From: Streptomyces sp. 3214.6
GTDB lineage: Bacteria; Actinomycetota; Actinomycetes; Streptomycetales; Streptomycetaceae
Reading direction: 5' to 3'
Assembly: GCF_900129855.1 (NCBI RefSeq)
Contig: NZ_LT670819.1
Span: 2,976,001 to 3,040,000, forward strand
Length of the DNA: 64,000 bases
A program made the position numbers and the translations under genes. Positions 50,657 through 61,551 of the stretch are shown here, piece after piece. The notes under the pieces were generated by a model. That model ran no database searches, had not been told where the DNA came from, and was given only the letters and a program-made list of their open reading frames with translations. The stretch's first letter is position 1. Every line of letters starts with the position of its first letter.

Positions 50657-51601
50657 ATGGACGTACTCAGCGACGCCGTCGCCGCGATGCGCAGCGGGCG
50701 GCCGCACTCCTCGCGGCGGGACAAGTTCGCCCCCTGGGGGGTCCGGTTCGGGGCCTCGGACGGGGCCGGCTTCCATGTGCTGCTGCGCGGGTCGGCATGG
50801 CTGATCCCGGCGACGGGCGAGCCGGTGGCACTGACGGCCGGGGACGTGGTGTTCCTGGCGCACGGGCACGGACACGCGCTGGCCAGCGGGCTCGACGTGC
50901 CCGTGCAGGAGGCGCCGGTGGGCCCCGACGGGCGTTGGCTCAAAGAGCCGCCCCAGGAAGGGGAGTCGGCGACCGCGGACACCGTCATGATGTGCGGCGT
51001 CTACCAGTTGGACCGCGGCCGGGCCCACCGTTTCCTGGCCGAGCTGCCGGAGGTGGTGCACCTGCCCGCCCGCGTCGGCACGCACCGTTCGCTGCGGGCG
51101 GCGGTGGAGCTGCTGGGCATGGAGCTGGACGAGCTCAGTCCCGGTTCGGACGCCATCGTGACCGCGCTGCTGGACACTCTGCTGCTGTACATCCTGCGCG
51201 CCTGGTGGCAGCAGGAGCGGGGCGCCGGGCGGGCGGCGGGCTGGGCGGCCGCGCTCGCCGACCCGGCGGTCTCGGCGGCCCTGCGCGCGATCCACGGCGA
51301 CCCGGCCCGCGCGTGGACCGTGGAGGAACTCGGCGCGGAGGGCGGCCTCTCCCGCGCCGCCTTCGCCCGCCGGTTCGCCGCACTGGTGGGCGAGCCGCCG
51401 CTCACGTATCTGACGTGGTGGCGGATGACGACCGCCGGCCGGCTGCTGCGCGCGGACGACGTGCCGATGCGCCAGGTCGCCCAACGCACCGGCTACACCT
51501 CGGAGTTCGCCTTCGCCAAGGCGTTCAAGCGGGAATACGGGGTGGCCCCGGGCCAGTACCGCCGACGGACCGCCCCGGGGGCGCCCGCCCTACGGCCTTG
51601 A
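50657..51601 (+). CDS. AraC-family regulator (cupin_6 type)
   Basis: This 314-residue AraC-type regulator has an N-terminal cupin_6-like sensor domain (about residues 15-165, with GDVVFLAHGHGHAL) and a C-terminal pair of helix-turn-helix motifs (WTVEELGAEGGLSRAAFARRF and MRQVAQRTGYTSEFAFAKAFKREYG). The divergent oxidoreductase is the likely target. The ATG at 50657 was chosen from the MDVLSDAVAAMRSGRPHS start common in this subgroup. Ligand unknown. Confidence 0.88.
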   Translation: MDVLSDAVAAMRSGRPHSSRRDKFAPWGVRFGASDGAGFHVLLRGSAWLIPATGEPVALTAGDVVFLAHGHGHALASGLDVPVQEAPVGPDGRWLKEPPQEGESATADTVMMCGVYQLDRGRAHRFLAELPEVVHLPARVGTHRSLRAAVELLGMELDELSPGSDAIVTALLDTLLLYILRAWWQQERGAGRAAGWAAALADPAVSAALRAIHGDPARAWTVEELGAEGGLSRAAFARRFAALVGEPPLTYLTWWRMTTAGRLLRADDVPMRQVAQRTGYTSEFAFAKAFKREYGVAPGQYRRRTAPGAPALRP

Positions 51602-51631
51602 CGGCCGCCGATCGAACGACCGGCATGGCGA

Positions 51632-51659
51632 AGGGGGGCGCCCAAGGTGGCGCCCCCCT
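51632..51659. terminator. Bidirectional terminator
   Basis: GGGGGGCGCC and GGCGCCCCCC form a perfect 10-bp stem (11 with the flanking A/T) and a 6-base loop, between the convergent AraC and EF-hand genes. Confidence 0.85.
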
Positions 51660-51676
51660 CTCTGCCTGGACTCAGG

Positions 51677-51889
51677 TCACTTGCTCAGGTACGCCCAGAA
51701 CTCGTCGAACGAGAGAACCTTGTCCCCGTTGAGATCGCGGCTCTTGATGATGACCTCGGCGACCGACTCGGTGACGTTCCAGTCGCCCTCCTGGGCCAGG
51801 GCGGCCTTGAACTCGGCCGCGGTGATGAAGCCGTCACCGTCCGTGTCGATCCGCTGGAACTGCTTGCGCGCTTCTTCGATGTCGGCCAC
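51677..51889 (-). CDS. Small EF-hand calcium-binding protein
   Basis: Read from the GTG at 51889, the product has 70 residues and two EF-hand loops: DTDGDGFITAAE and DLNGDKVLSFDE. The second has the standard acidic positions 1, 3, 5 and 12. GAGGGG lies seven bases before the GTG, a better site than that of the ATG at 51910, which would add seven residues (MTKRGGS). S. coelicolor has several small EF-hand proteins (the Cab set), some tied to germination and aerial growth. Which one this corresponds to cannot be said here. Confidence 0.88.
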   Translation of the reverse strand: MADIEEARKQFQRIDTDGDGFITAAEFKAALAQEGDWNVTESVAEVIIKSRDLNGDKVLSFDEFWAYLSK

Positions 51890-52012
51890 CGATCCGCCCC
51901 TCTTCGTCATGCCTTGCGGTCGTACGTTGCTGTCCTACTGACGCAGGTCAGATTAACGGCCCGGGTGAACGCCCTGCGCAGCGGCCGCCCACAGACTCGA
52001 GGAGTACCGACC

Positions 52013-52657
52013 ATGGGGACCTTGCGGGAGATTCTCGACGCGGCCGCACGCGGGGCGTTCCCGCCGCCCGACGGCCGGACGACGGTCGTCCCCCAGCCCT
52101 CCCACCGCGACGCGGGCGTCCTGGCGTTCACCGCGCACTCGGTCGTCTTCACGGACGAGGACCCGGGCTGGGTGTACGGCGTACTGCGCCACGTGGACTC
52201 CGATCCCCTGTCGGCGTCCATGAACCCGCGCTTTCTGGCCGCTCTGATGGAGCGCACGGGGCGTACGGCCGAGACGATCGACGCGATGCTGGTGGCCGCC
52301 CCGCTGCCCGGCGAGCCGCCGCTGCCGCTACGGGAGATCGAGGACCGCGGCCATCCCCGGATCCGCTACGCCCGGCGTCGGCGCCACGAGGTGCGCGCCT
52401 GGGTGGCGGACGGCGGGATCCTGGTCATGGGGCGCGGCATAAGCGGCCGGCTGGAGGTGTCGGTCGAGGTCGACGAGACGGTACGACTCCGGGGCCTCGG
52501 CCGCCGTCTGGTCACCGCCGCCCGCCATCTGGCCGGCGAGCCGCTCTGGGCTCAGGTCGCCCCCGGAAACGCCCGCAGCATCCGGGCGTTCCAGGCGGCG
52601 GGCTACACACCGGTGGGCGCGGAGCTCCTGCTGACGGCGCCCGAGGACAGGCCCTAG
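52013..52657 (+). CDS. GNAT-family N-acetyltransferase
   Basis: This 214-residue protein has a GNAT-type acetyl-CoA-binding region in the C-terminal half (RLRGLGRRLVTAARHLAGEP with the R-x-x-G-x-G/A pyrophosphate loop) and the RAFQAAGYTPVG end segment. The first 115 residues look like a separate acceptor-binding region. Substrate unknown. GAGGAG lies before the ATG. Its stop codon shares CTAG with the stop of the convergent beta-propeller gene. Confidence 0.8.
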   Translation: MGTLREILDAAARGAFPPPDGRTTVVPQPSHRDAGVLAFTAHSVVFTDEDPGWVYGVLRHVDSDPLSASMNPRFLAALMERTGRTAETIDAMLVAAPLPGEPPLPLREIEDRGHPRIRYARRRRHEVRAWVADGGILVMGRGISGRLEVSVEVDETVRLRGLGRRLVTAARHLAGEPLWAQVAPGNARSIRAFQAAGYTPVGAELLLTAPEDRP

Positions 52658-53847
52658 CGGAAGATGCCGGTGTGGCCGAGTGAGTAGCGGCCGGGTTGTG
52701 GGTAGACGGCGAGGCCGTGCGGTCCCCTGCCGACCTTGATGCGGGCGAGCTGGCGGCCGGTGCCGGTGTCGATGGCGTACACCTCGGAGTCGTAGCGCCC
52801 GGACAGCCACAGGACCTTGCCGTCCGCCGAGACGCCGCCCATGTCGGGGCTGCCGCCGTCGGGCAGATGCCACTTCTTGGTGAGCGCGTTCTTGGTGAAG
52901 TCGAAGACGGAGACGGTGCCCTCGCCGCGGTTGGAGATGTACATCTCGCGGGAGTCGCGGCTGACGTACAGCCCGTGGCAGCCCTTGCCGGTGTACAGGA
53001 ACCTCGGCTTGCCGAAGGTGTCGCCGTCGATGATCCACACCCCGTCGGCCATCATGTCCGCGATGTAGAACCGTTTGCCGTCGGGGGAGATCTTCACGTC
53101 CTGCGGCATGGCGCCCTTGAAGGGCAGTTTCTGCTGTCCGACGACCTTCATCCGCTCGGTGTCGACCTTCAGCAGTTCTCCGCTGAACTCGCAGGACACG
53201 ATGAAGTACCGTCCGTCGAGGGAGAAGTCGGCGTGGTTGACGCCGTAGCAGGTGACCGGTTCGGTCTTGATCCGCTTCATGGTGTGCGGGTCGCGGAAGA
53301 CGAGCTCGCGGTCGAGGGAGGCCATGACGACGGCGTACCGGCCGTTAGGTGTGAAGTAGAGGTTGTACGGGTCGTGCACCTCGACCGATCTGCCGGTCTT
53401 CCCGGTCTTCGGATCGATGGGGGTGAGGGTGTGCCCTCGGTTGTTGTTGACCCACAGCGTCTTCATGTCCCAGGACGGCACGACGTGCTGCGGCTGGCGG
53501 CCGACGTGGAGGGTGTCGATCACCTCGTACGTTGTCGGGTCGATGACGGAGACGGTGTCGGACTCGGTGTTGGGGACGTAGACCCGGGACGGGAAGTCCT
53601 TGACGACCGGAGAGAGTTTGTTCGGGCGGTCGGCGGCGTAGACGTTCTTGGGATCCAGCACGGGCGGCATGCCGGGCAGCCCGTCGACGACGGGTTTGCG
53701 CGGCTTCTTCGGTGCCGGGGCAGCCGCTTTGGTTGCCCGGTCCGTGCCGTCCCGGTCGGCGCCGGCCTTGCCGTCGGCGCCGCAGGCGGCGAGGACGGCG
53801 AGTGCGGCGCCGGCCAGCAGGGTGCTTTTGACGAGGTTGCGGTGCAT
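52654..53847 (-). CDS. YVTN-type beta-propeller lipoprotein
   Basis: This is a 397-residue lipoprotein (lipobox LAAC, C22) with a Lys/Pro/Ala-rich linker. About seven YVTN-like beta-propeller repeats follow, visible as RVYVPNTESDTVSVIDP, TLWVNNNRG and RYFIVSCEFSGELLKVD with recurring SPDGKRFYIADM- and SADGKVLWLSG-type strands. Its ATG at 53847 shares one base with the stop of the upstream deacetylase gene, so the two are made together. Such propellers usually act as surface scaffolds, or bind carbohydrate or protein. The real function is unknown. Confidence 0.85.
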   Translation of the reverse strand: MHRNLVKSTLLAGAALAVLAACGADGKAGADRDGTDRATKAAAPAPKKPRKPVVDGLPGMPPVLDPKNVYAADRPNKLSPVVKDFPSRVYVPNTESDTVSVIDPTTYEVIDTLHVGRQPQHVVPSWDMKTLWVNNNRGHTLTPIDPKTGKTGRSVEVHDPYNLYFTPNGRYAVVMASLDRELVFRDPHTMKRIKTEPVTCYGVNHADFSLDGRYFIVSCEFSGELLKVDTERMKVVGQQKLPFKGAMPQDVKISPDGKRFYIADMMADGVWIIDGDTFGKPRFLYTGKGCHGLYVSRDSREMYISNRGEGTVSVFDFTKNALTKKWHLPDGGSPDMGGVSADGKVLWLSGRYDSEVYAIDTGTGRQLARIKVGRGPHGLAVYPQPGRYSLGHTGIFR

Positions 53848-54653
53848 CAGCCGATCAGCTCCGTGGTGGTGACCGCGCGCAGTCCGCGGTGGTCGAGTTC
53901 GTCCAGGACGGCGGGGAGCGCGGCGACCGTGTCCGCGTACCCGAAGTGCAGGCTCACGACGGACCCGTCCCGGACCGCGCCGAGGACGTTGCGGGCGACG
54001 GCGGGGGCGCCGGGGGAGGTGAAGTCGAGGGAGTCGACGTCGTAGGAGAGGACATGCGGGTAGCCGGCGCGGCGGGCCAGCGTCTCGACGAGGGGGGAGG
54101 CGCGGGCGGTGCGGGAGGGGCGGAACCAGGTTCCGATGGATCCGGTGAGTCTGCGCAGCCGTTCGGCGCAGCCGGTGATCTCGGCCGCCGCGTCCGTCTC
54201 GGACATGGCGTTGACGTCCAGGTGGCGCTGGGTGTGGTTGCCGAGGTCGTGCCCGCCGTCGAGGATGCGACGGGCGAGGTCGGGGTGTTCGTCGAGCCAG
54301 CTTCCGACGGCCAGTACGGTGACCCGCGCTCCTCGTCGCTCGGCCTCCCCGAGCAGGGCCCGGGCGACGGAGGGTTCCCCCTGCCCGTGGAAGGTGAGGG
54401 CGACCCGGGGCCGGTCCCGGGGCCCGTGAGTGATCTGGACGGGCTGCCCGGGGTAGGCGCGGGGGGCGGGGGCGGGTCTCGCGGAGGCCGGGGTCGTGGG
54501 GGCGGGGGTCGCGGAGGTGGGGGCGGGGTGGGCGGCGACGGCGCCGGAGGCGGACCCGGGGGGCGAGCACGCGGCCGCGAACGCACCCCCGGCGACGAGC
54601 CCGGCGCCCGCCCACAGCACGGAACGACGGTCGGATGTGGTCACCCGCACCAT
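53847..54653 (-). CDS. NodB-fold polysaccharide deacetylase-like lipoprotein
   Basis: This is a 268-residue exported protein with a twin-arginine leader (SDRRSVLWAGAGLV), a possible lipobox (AAAC, C29) and a long Pro/Ala/Thr-rich linker (about residues 30-70). The NodB-type domain follows. Motif 1 is altered: TFHGQG replaces TFDDG, removing both aspartates. The metal histidines remain in HDLGNHTQRHLD, motif 3 is FRPS, and a late LHFGYADT matches the last motif. It may therefore have little or different activity. It is translationally coupled to the beta-propeller lipoprotein. The start codon (ATG 54653 or a GTG four codons on) is uncertain. Confidence 0.8.
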   Translation of the reverse strand: MVRVTTSDRRSVLWAGAGLVAGGAFAAACSPPGSASGAVAAHPAPTSATPAPTTPASARPAPAPRAYPGQPVQITHGPRDRPRVALTFHGQGEPSVARALLGEAERRGARVTVLAVGSWLDEHPDLARRILDGGHDLGNHTQRHLDVNAMSETDAAAEITGCAERLRRLTGSIGTWFRPSRTARASPLVETLARRAGYPHVLSYDVDSLDFTSPGAPAVARNVLGAVRDGSVVSLHFGYADTVAALPAVLDELDHRGLRAVTTTELIG

Positions 54654-54772
54654 TTAAGGGGTGAAATGCGGCAATTCCGGCGATTGACGCAGCGGCGGCC
54701 CGTACAACCAGCCCGTCCGGCGCCTGCGGACGCGACCGGCGCCGCGGCCGGCGCCGCCGCCGGCATCGCCGC

Positions 54773-55276
54773 CTACCGGTCGGCGACCCGCATCTCGAAC
54801 CACGTCGTCTTTCCGCGCGGTAACAGGTCCACGCCCCACCGGTCGGACAGTTTGTCGACGAGGAACAGCCCCCGCCCGCTGACGTCCAACGCCTGGACCG
54901 GCATCAGACAGGGCAGGCCCCGGGAGGGATCGCGGACCTCGACGCGGATCCAGCCGCGTCGGCGCCGCATCCGCAGCCCGAAGGCGCGGGCGCCGGTGTG
55001 CCGTACGGCGTTGCCGACGAGTTCGGAGACGAGGAGGACCGCGTCCTCCGTCATCTTGGGGGTCAGTCCCCAGTGGCGCAGGACGACGACCTGGGCCAGC
55101 CGGCGGGCCGCGGCGGCGGACTCCGGGCGGGACGGCAGCTGGACCTCGCCCTCCGTTGGGTTGCCGAACAACTCCAGCGCCCTGAGCGCCCGTTCGTCCT
55201 CGACCGCAGGCGACCAGCGCGCCGCGGTCGCACGGCCCTGTCCCCGCGGCTGTTCGATGCCCTCCAGCCCCGCCAT
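54773..55276 (-). CDS. RsbW-like ATP-binding protein (anti-sigma type)
   Basis: This 167-residue protein is a single HATPase_c_2 domain. The N-box is ELVGNAVRH (about residues 84-92), with VEVRDPS as the G1-type segment and GRGLFLVDKLSDRWG as the lid. The family is widespread in Streptomyces and includes anti-sigma kinases. No sigma factor or anti-anti-sigma gene is adjacent. The upstream region has a repeated CGAACG sequence and a TAGGTT box (about 55338-55345 on the minus strand) that may form a promoter. Confidence 0.85.
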   Translation of the reverse strand: MAGLEGIEQPRGQGRATAARWSPAVEDERALRALELFGNPTEGEVQLPSRPESAAAARRLAQVVVLRHWGLTPKMTEDAVLLVSELVGNAVRHTGARAFGLRMRRRRGWIRVEVRDPSRGLPCLMPVQALDVSGRGLFLVDKLSDRWGVDLLPRGKTTWFEMRVADR

Positions 55277-55565
55277 GCCCCCATCATGGCCGCCCGGAGT
55301 CCCCTACGGAGGCGTTCCGACGGAATACGCCCCCCGGAACCTACCATTCCGAACGTTTCGAACGGCATATGCCAGAGGCAGCTCGCTCCCTATCAAACCC
55401 CCACCAACCTGCGATGACGGCCCATCCGGGGGCAATCGCCAGGCGTCCTCGACAGGGCAGACTTAAGGTTGCCCTAAGGTTTCAATAAACCGCCCCATCG
55501 AGGGACCCGGGTGAGACGACCCGTCAATTGCAAGCGATTTCAGGGGATGTCGAAGGAGACGTCCC
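55277..55565. other. Intergenic region with candidate promoter elements, no gene seen
   Basis: This 289-bp gap contains no convincing coding region. Visible elements are a CCGAACG-TTT-CGAACGG direct repeat (55349-55365), a TAAGGTT...CTAAGGTT pair near 55464-55482 in the most AT-rich part, and a hairpin-like GGGATGTC/GACGTCCC just past the crotonase stop. Their roles are not known. Confidence 0.45.
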
Positions 55566-56333
55566 TCACAGGAACTTGGCCTTCCCGGGGCCGTCCTCCA
55601 CGAAGCTGCGCATGCCGATCTCGCGGTCGGCGGTCGCGAACAGACCCGCGAACCAGTTGCGTTCGACCGCCAGACCCGTCTCGAGGTCGGTGTCCAGGCC
55701 GGTGTCGATCGACTCCTTCGCGGCGCGCAGCGCGATCGCCGGACCCTGCGCCAGTTTCGCCGCCCAGGCGTGCGCCTCCGTGTACACGTCGGCCGCCGGC
55801 ACCACCCGGTCCACCAGGCCCAGCGTCAGCGCCTCGTCGGCTTTCACCATCCGGCCCGTGAAGACGAGGTCCTTCGCCTTGGAGGGGCCGATCAGCCGGG
55901 CCAGACGCTGGGTGCCGCCGGCGCCGGGGATCAGCCCGAGCAGGATCTCCGGCTGGCCCAGCTTGGCGTTGTCCCCGGCGATGCGGAAGTCCGCGCACAG
56001 CGCGAGCTCACAGCCGCCGCCCAGCGCGTATCCGGTGACGGCCGCCACGACCGGTTTGGGGATGCGGGCCACCGCCGTGAAGGACTCCTGCAGGGCGCGG
56101 GCGCGCAGGACCATCGCGGTGTGGTCCATCCCCTGCATCTCCTTGATGTCCGCGCCCGCCGCGAACACCTTCTCGCCGCCGTACACGACGACCGCGCGTA
56201 CGTCGTCACGGCGGGCCGCCTCCTCGGCGAGCTCCTTGAGCCGGTCCTGGGTGGCGATGTCCAGCGCGTTCATGGGCGGACGGTCGAGGCGGATGGTGCC
56301 GACGCCTTCGGCGACTTCGAGATTCACGGTCAT
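55566..56333 (-). CDS. Enoyl-CoA hydratase/isomerase family protein
   Basis: This 255-residue crotonase has the oxyanion region AAGADIKEM (about residues 58-66) and the LGGGCELAL helix with E109. The second catalytic glutamate E129 lies in GQPEILLG, followed by IPGAGGTQRL. Both glutamates are present, as in true hydratases. The substrate is probably a short- or medium-chain enoyl-CoA. The gene is alone in its unit, with the L,D-transpeptidase terminator in front. Confidence 0.92.
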   Translation of the reverse strand: MTVNLEVAEGVGTIRLDRPPMNALDIATQDRLKELAEEAARRDDVRAVVVYGGEKVFAAGADIKEMQGMDHTAMVLRARALQESFTAVARIPKPVVAAVTGYALGGGCELALCADFRIAGDNAKLGQPEILLGLIPGAGGTQRLARLIGPSKAKDLVFTGRMVKADEALTLGLVDRVVPAADVYTEAHAWAAKLAQGPAIALRAAKESIDTGLDTDLETGLAVERNWFAGLFATADREIGMRSFVEDGPGKAKFL

Positions 56334-56362
56334 GGCAGCAGGTTAACCACGACTAACGACAG

Positions 56363-56406
56363 CGGGGCCGGTGCCGTGCGTCACAGGACGTACGGCACCG
56401 GCCCCG
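56363..56406 (-). terminator. Very strong terminator after the first L,D-transpeptidase gene
   Basis: CGGGGCCGGTGCCGT and its exact complement form a 15-bp stem. An inner CGTC/GACG stem with an ACAG tetraloop continues it, giving about 20 pairs with one G-T pair. It is 28 bp past the stop at 56435. Confidence 0.9.
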
Positions 56407-56434
56407 TTCACCGGACCCGGGAAAAGGGGGACGG

Positions 56435-57685
56435 TTACTTCTTCCACTCCGACCAGGGAATGTTCCAGCCGTTGAGGCCGTTGGCCGGGTCGACCGTCGG
56501 GTCGGTGGAGTTCTGCACGGTCACCACGTCGCCGACCATCGAGTGGTTGAAGAACCAGGCGGCCGCCACGGAGCTGTCGTAGCCGCCGCGCACGTCCCGC
56601 AGGCCGATGCAGCCGTGGCTGGCGTTGTAGTTGCCGAAGGCGTCGCCGCCCCAGTAGTTGCCGTGCACGAAGGTGCCGGAGTTGGTCAGGCGGATGGCGT
56701 GCGGGACGTCCTTGATGTCGTACTCGCCGTTGTAGCCGACGGTGTCGCCGTTCATCCGGGTCACGGTGAACTTCTCGCTCATCACCATCTGGCCGTTCCA
56801 GGTCGCGTAGCCGGGCTTGCCGGTGGTGACCGGGATGGTCTTGACGACCTTGCCCTCCTGCATGACCTTCATCGTGTGCTTCTTGGCGTCCACGATGGAC
56901 ACCTGGTTGCGGCCGATGGTGAAGGACACCGTCTTGGACTGCTTGCCGTAGACGCCCTTGCGGCCCTCGACGCCGTCGAGGTTCAGCTCGACGGTCACCT
57001 TGGTGCCGGCCTTCCAGTACTTCTCCGGGCGGAAGTCCAGGCGGTCGTTGCCGAACCAGTGGCCCTCGACCTCGACGGCCGGCACGGTCGTGATCTTGAT
57101 GGCCTTCTCGACGTCGGCCGGCTTGGTGATGCCGCGCGTGAAGTTGACCGAGAAGGGCATGCCGACGCCGACCGTCGAGCCGTCCTCGGGCGTGAAGTTG
57201 CCGACGAAGGTGTTCTGCGGGCTCAGCGTGGTGAAGGACGAGTCCTCGGCGGCCGTCCGGCCCTCCGCGTCCTTGGCGACCGCGTGCACCTGGTACGCGG
57301 TGGACGCGGAAAGGTGGGTGGCGGGCGTCCAGCCGGCTCCGTCGGCCGAGATCGCGCCGTCGATCTTCCGGCCCTTGGTGTCCTTGACCGTCACCTCGGT
57401 CAGCTTGCCCTTGGCGGCGGTGACCTTCAGCGTGCCGCTGGTGTCGACGTCCTTGGCCCCGGTCTTCGGAGCGATCGTGACGACCGCCTCCGACTGCTTG
57501 CTCTCGGCGGCGGCGGAAGCCCCCTTGCCCCCCGCGTCCTTGGCGTCGGCCCCGGAGTTCGAGTTCCCACCGCCACCGCACGCCGTGACGGCCAACAGCA
57601 GGCCTCCGGCGATCAGCGCCAGCCGCTTGTCGCGGCCGCGCGGGCGCTCCCCAACCGACGCCCCCGATATCGGTCGCACGTTCAA
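56435..57685 (-). CDS. L,D-transpeptidase lipoprotein (copy 1)
   Basis: L,D-transpeptidases form 3-3 cross-links in peptidoglycan. The 416-residue protein has a lipobox (VTAC, C36) and a Lys/Ala-rich linker. Two Ig-like domains follow (about residues 65-170 and 170-270) and then the YkuD domain with catalytic C359 in SHGCIGLRD and H340 in FVHGNYW. The C-terminal PWSEW patch matches the mycobacterial LdtMt2 type. I chose a TTG start at 57685 because GGGGAG lies seven bases upstream; a GTG two codons on is possible. A close paralogue lies just upstream on the same strand. Confidence 0.9.
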   Translation of the reverse strand: MNVRPISGASVGERPRGRDKRLALIAGGLLLAVTACGGGGNSNSGADAKDAGGKGASAAAESKQSEAVVTIAPKTGAKDVDTSGTLKVTAAKGKLTEVTVKDTKGRKIDGAISADGAGWTPATHLSASTAYQVHAVAKDAEGRTAAEDSSFTTLSPQNTFVGNFTPEDGSTVGVGMPFSVNFTRGITKPADVEKAIKITTVPAVEVEGHWFGNDRLDFRPEKYWKAGTKVTVELNLDGVEGRKGVYGKQSKTVSFTIGRNQVSIVDAKKHTMKVMQEGKVVKTIPVTTGKPGYATWNGQMVMSEKFTVTRMNGDTVGYNGEYDIKDVPHAIRLTNSGTFVHGNYWGGDAFGNYNASHGCIGLRDVRGGYDSSVAAAWFFNHSMVGDVVTVQNSTDPTVDPANGLNGWNIPWSEWKK

Positions 57686-57801
57686 AGTCGTTCTCCCCAC
57701 TCCCCCGGGCCCGACCGGACCCGCACCGCGACGCGTCCCCCGCGTTCGCCGCATACTAACCACAAGGTCAACGGCCTGGACGGGCCAAGATTGTCACCAT
57801 T

Positions 57802-57819
57802 CAGTCCCAACTAGGACTG
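57802..57819. promoter_or_regulatory. Palindrome upstream of the first L,D-transpeptidase gene
   Basis: CAGTCC and GGACTG form 6-bp arms around CAACTA, about 120 bp before the start. This could be a regulator site or a small hairpin after the upstream paralogue. Confidence 0.35.
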
Positions 57820-57867
57820 TGGGAACACGGGGAAGGTTGCACCGGGAACGAAGCCTTTTCGCCGAGG

Positions 57868-59115
57868 TCATTTCACGGCACTGCCCGCGATCCACTCCTT
57901 CCAGCTCAGGTTCCAGCCGCCGAGTCCGTTGTCGGGGGCGACCTGCTTGTCCTTGCTGTGGACGACCTCGATGACGTCCCCGACGAGGCTGCGGTCGAAG
58001 AACCAGCCCGCGGGCGTGTCCGAGCTGCCGCCCTTGGTGTCCCTGAGCCCCACGCAGCCGTGGCTGACGTTGGCGTTGCCGAAGACGTCCTCCTCGGCCC
58101 AGTAGTTGCCGTGCAGGAAGGTGCCGGAGTTGGTCAGCCGCATGGCGTGCGGCACGTCCGGGATGTCGTACTCACCCTTGCCGTCGGCCTTCTTGAAGCC
58201 GACGGTGGCGCCGTTCATCCGGGTCAGTTCCAGCATCTCGGTCACCACCATCTTGCCGTTGTAGGTGGTGTTCTTCGGCGCCCCGGCGGTGATCGGCACG
58301 GTGGTCAGCAGTTCGCCGTCACGGCGCACCTGCATGGTGTGCTCGGCCGCGTCGACGAGGGAGACCTGGCTGCGCCCGACGGTGAACGAGAACGACTTGC
58401 GCTGCAGCCCGTAGACGCCGGGCGCCCCCTCGACGTCGCGCAGGCCGAGCGCGACGGTGACGCGGGTGCCGGGCGCCCAGTACCGCTCGGGGCGGAAGTC
58501 GAGGCGGGTGGCGCCGAACCAGTGCGGCCGGATCGCCACCGCCGGCTCGGCCGTGACCCGTACGGCGCGTTCGACCGCGGCCCGGTTCTCGATCTCCCGG
58601 TTGAACTCCAGCGAGACGATCATGCCGGTGCCGACGACGGCGCGGTTGTCGGGGGTGACGTAGCCGATGAAGCGCTCGCCGGGGACGTATGTGGTGAACG
58701 TGCTGTGCCGGGCCGAGCGGTTGCCGTCGCCGTCCACCGCCACGACGTCGACGGTGTAGCGGGCGGCGAGCCCGAGCCGGTCGTCGTCCGGCCGCCAGCT
58801 CAGGCCGTCCGCGGCGACCTTGCCGGGCACCTCGGCCTCCTGCGCGTCCTGCGAGCGGACGACCTTCACCGACTCCAGCCGCCCGTCGGGCACCCGCACC
58901 CGCAACCCCTCCCCCGGCCGCACGCCCTTGGCGCCGTCCGCCGGGGTGACGCGGATGACGTCCTCGGGGGCCGGGGGTTTGCCGAGCACCCGGTCGATGC
59001 CGCTCCGGCTGTCTCCGCCGGTGCAGCCGGCGGCCCCGGCCAGTAGTCCTGCCCATGTCAGTACGGCGGCCAGTGCGACCCCCGCGCGCCGTGCGCGCCC
59101 ATGTACGTGCCTCAC
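57868..59115 (-). CDS. L,D-transpeptidase lipoprotein (copy 2)
   Basis: This 415-residue paralogue of the downstream gene has the same plan: lipobox GAAGC (C31), two Ig-like domains with matching RYWAPGTRVTV-type strands, and a YkuD domain with C354 in SHGCVGLRD and a closing LSWKEW patch. It has an insertion KKADGKGEYDI where copy 1 has GYNGEYDI. The start is GTG at 59115, chosen for length parity with the paralogue; no clear ribosome site is present. Tandem copies suggest separate control or slightly different substrates in wall remodelling. Confidence 0.88.
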   Translation of the reverse strand: MRHVHGRARRAGVALAAVLTWAGLLAGAAGCTGGDSRSGIDRVLGKPPAPEDVIRVTPADGAKGVRPGEGLRVRVPDGRLESVKVVRSQDAQEAEVPGKVAADGLSWRPDDDRLGLAARYTVDVVAVDGDGNRSARHSTFTTYVPGERFIGYVTPDNRAVVGTGMIVSLEFNREIENRAAVERAVRVTAEPAVAIRPHWFGATRLDFRPERYWAPGTRVTVALGLRDVEGAPGVYGLQRKSFSFTVGRSQVSLVDAAEHTMQVRRDGELLTTVPITAGAPKNTTYNGKMVVTEMLELTRMNGATVGFKKADGKGEYDIPDVPHAMRLTNSGTFLHGNYWAEEDVFGNANVSHGCVGLRDTKGGSSDTPAGWFFDRSLVGDVIEVVHSKDKQVAPDNGLGGWNLSWKEWIAGSAVK

Positions 59116-59267
59116 GGAGTGCCCAACGACCGGGCACGCTCCGGGGAAACGTGAGTGCGAGGGCCGCTCTGGGCAGAAATGGGGGGAGGACGACGTCACG
59201 GGGAGCCGCGGCGGGACACCGCGCGCTCTTTGCCCACGTCGTTCCATGAGCCGCAGGAGGCGAGCCG

Positions 59268-61517
<2,250 letters not shown>

Positions 61518-61551
61518 GGGCGGCGAGTTCACGAACCGCCGCGTCGCGCGC

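Noticed and set aside
55464..55482. TAAGGTT...CTAAGGTT pair as an iron box
   Set aside because: The halves are direct repeats, while DtxR/DmdR boxes are inverted; only the left half matches, and no iron gene is near.
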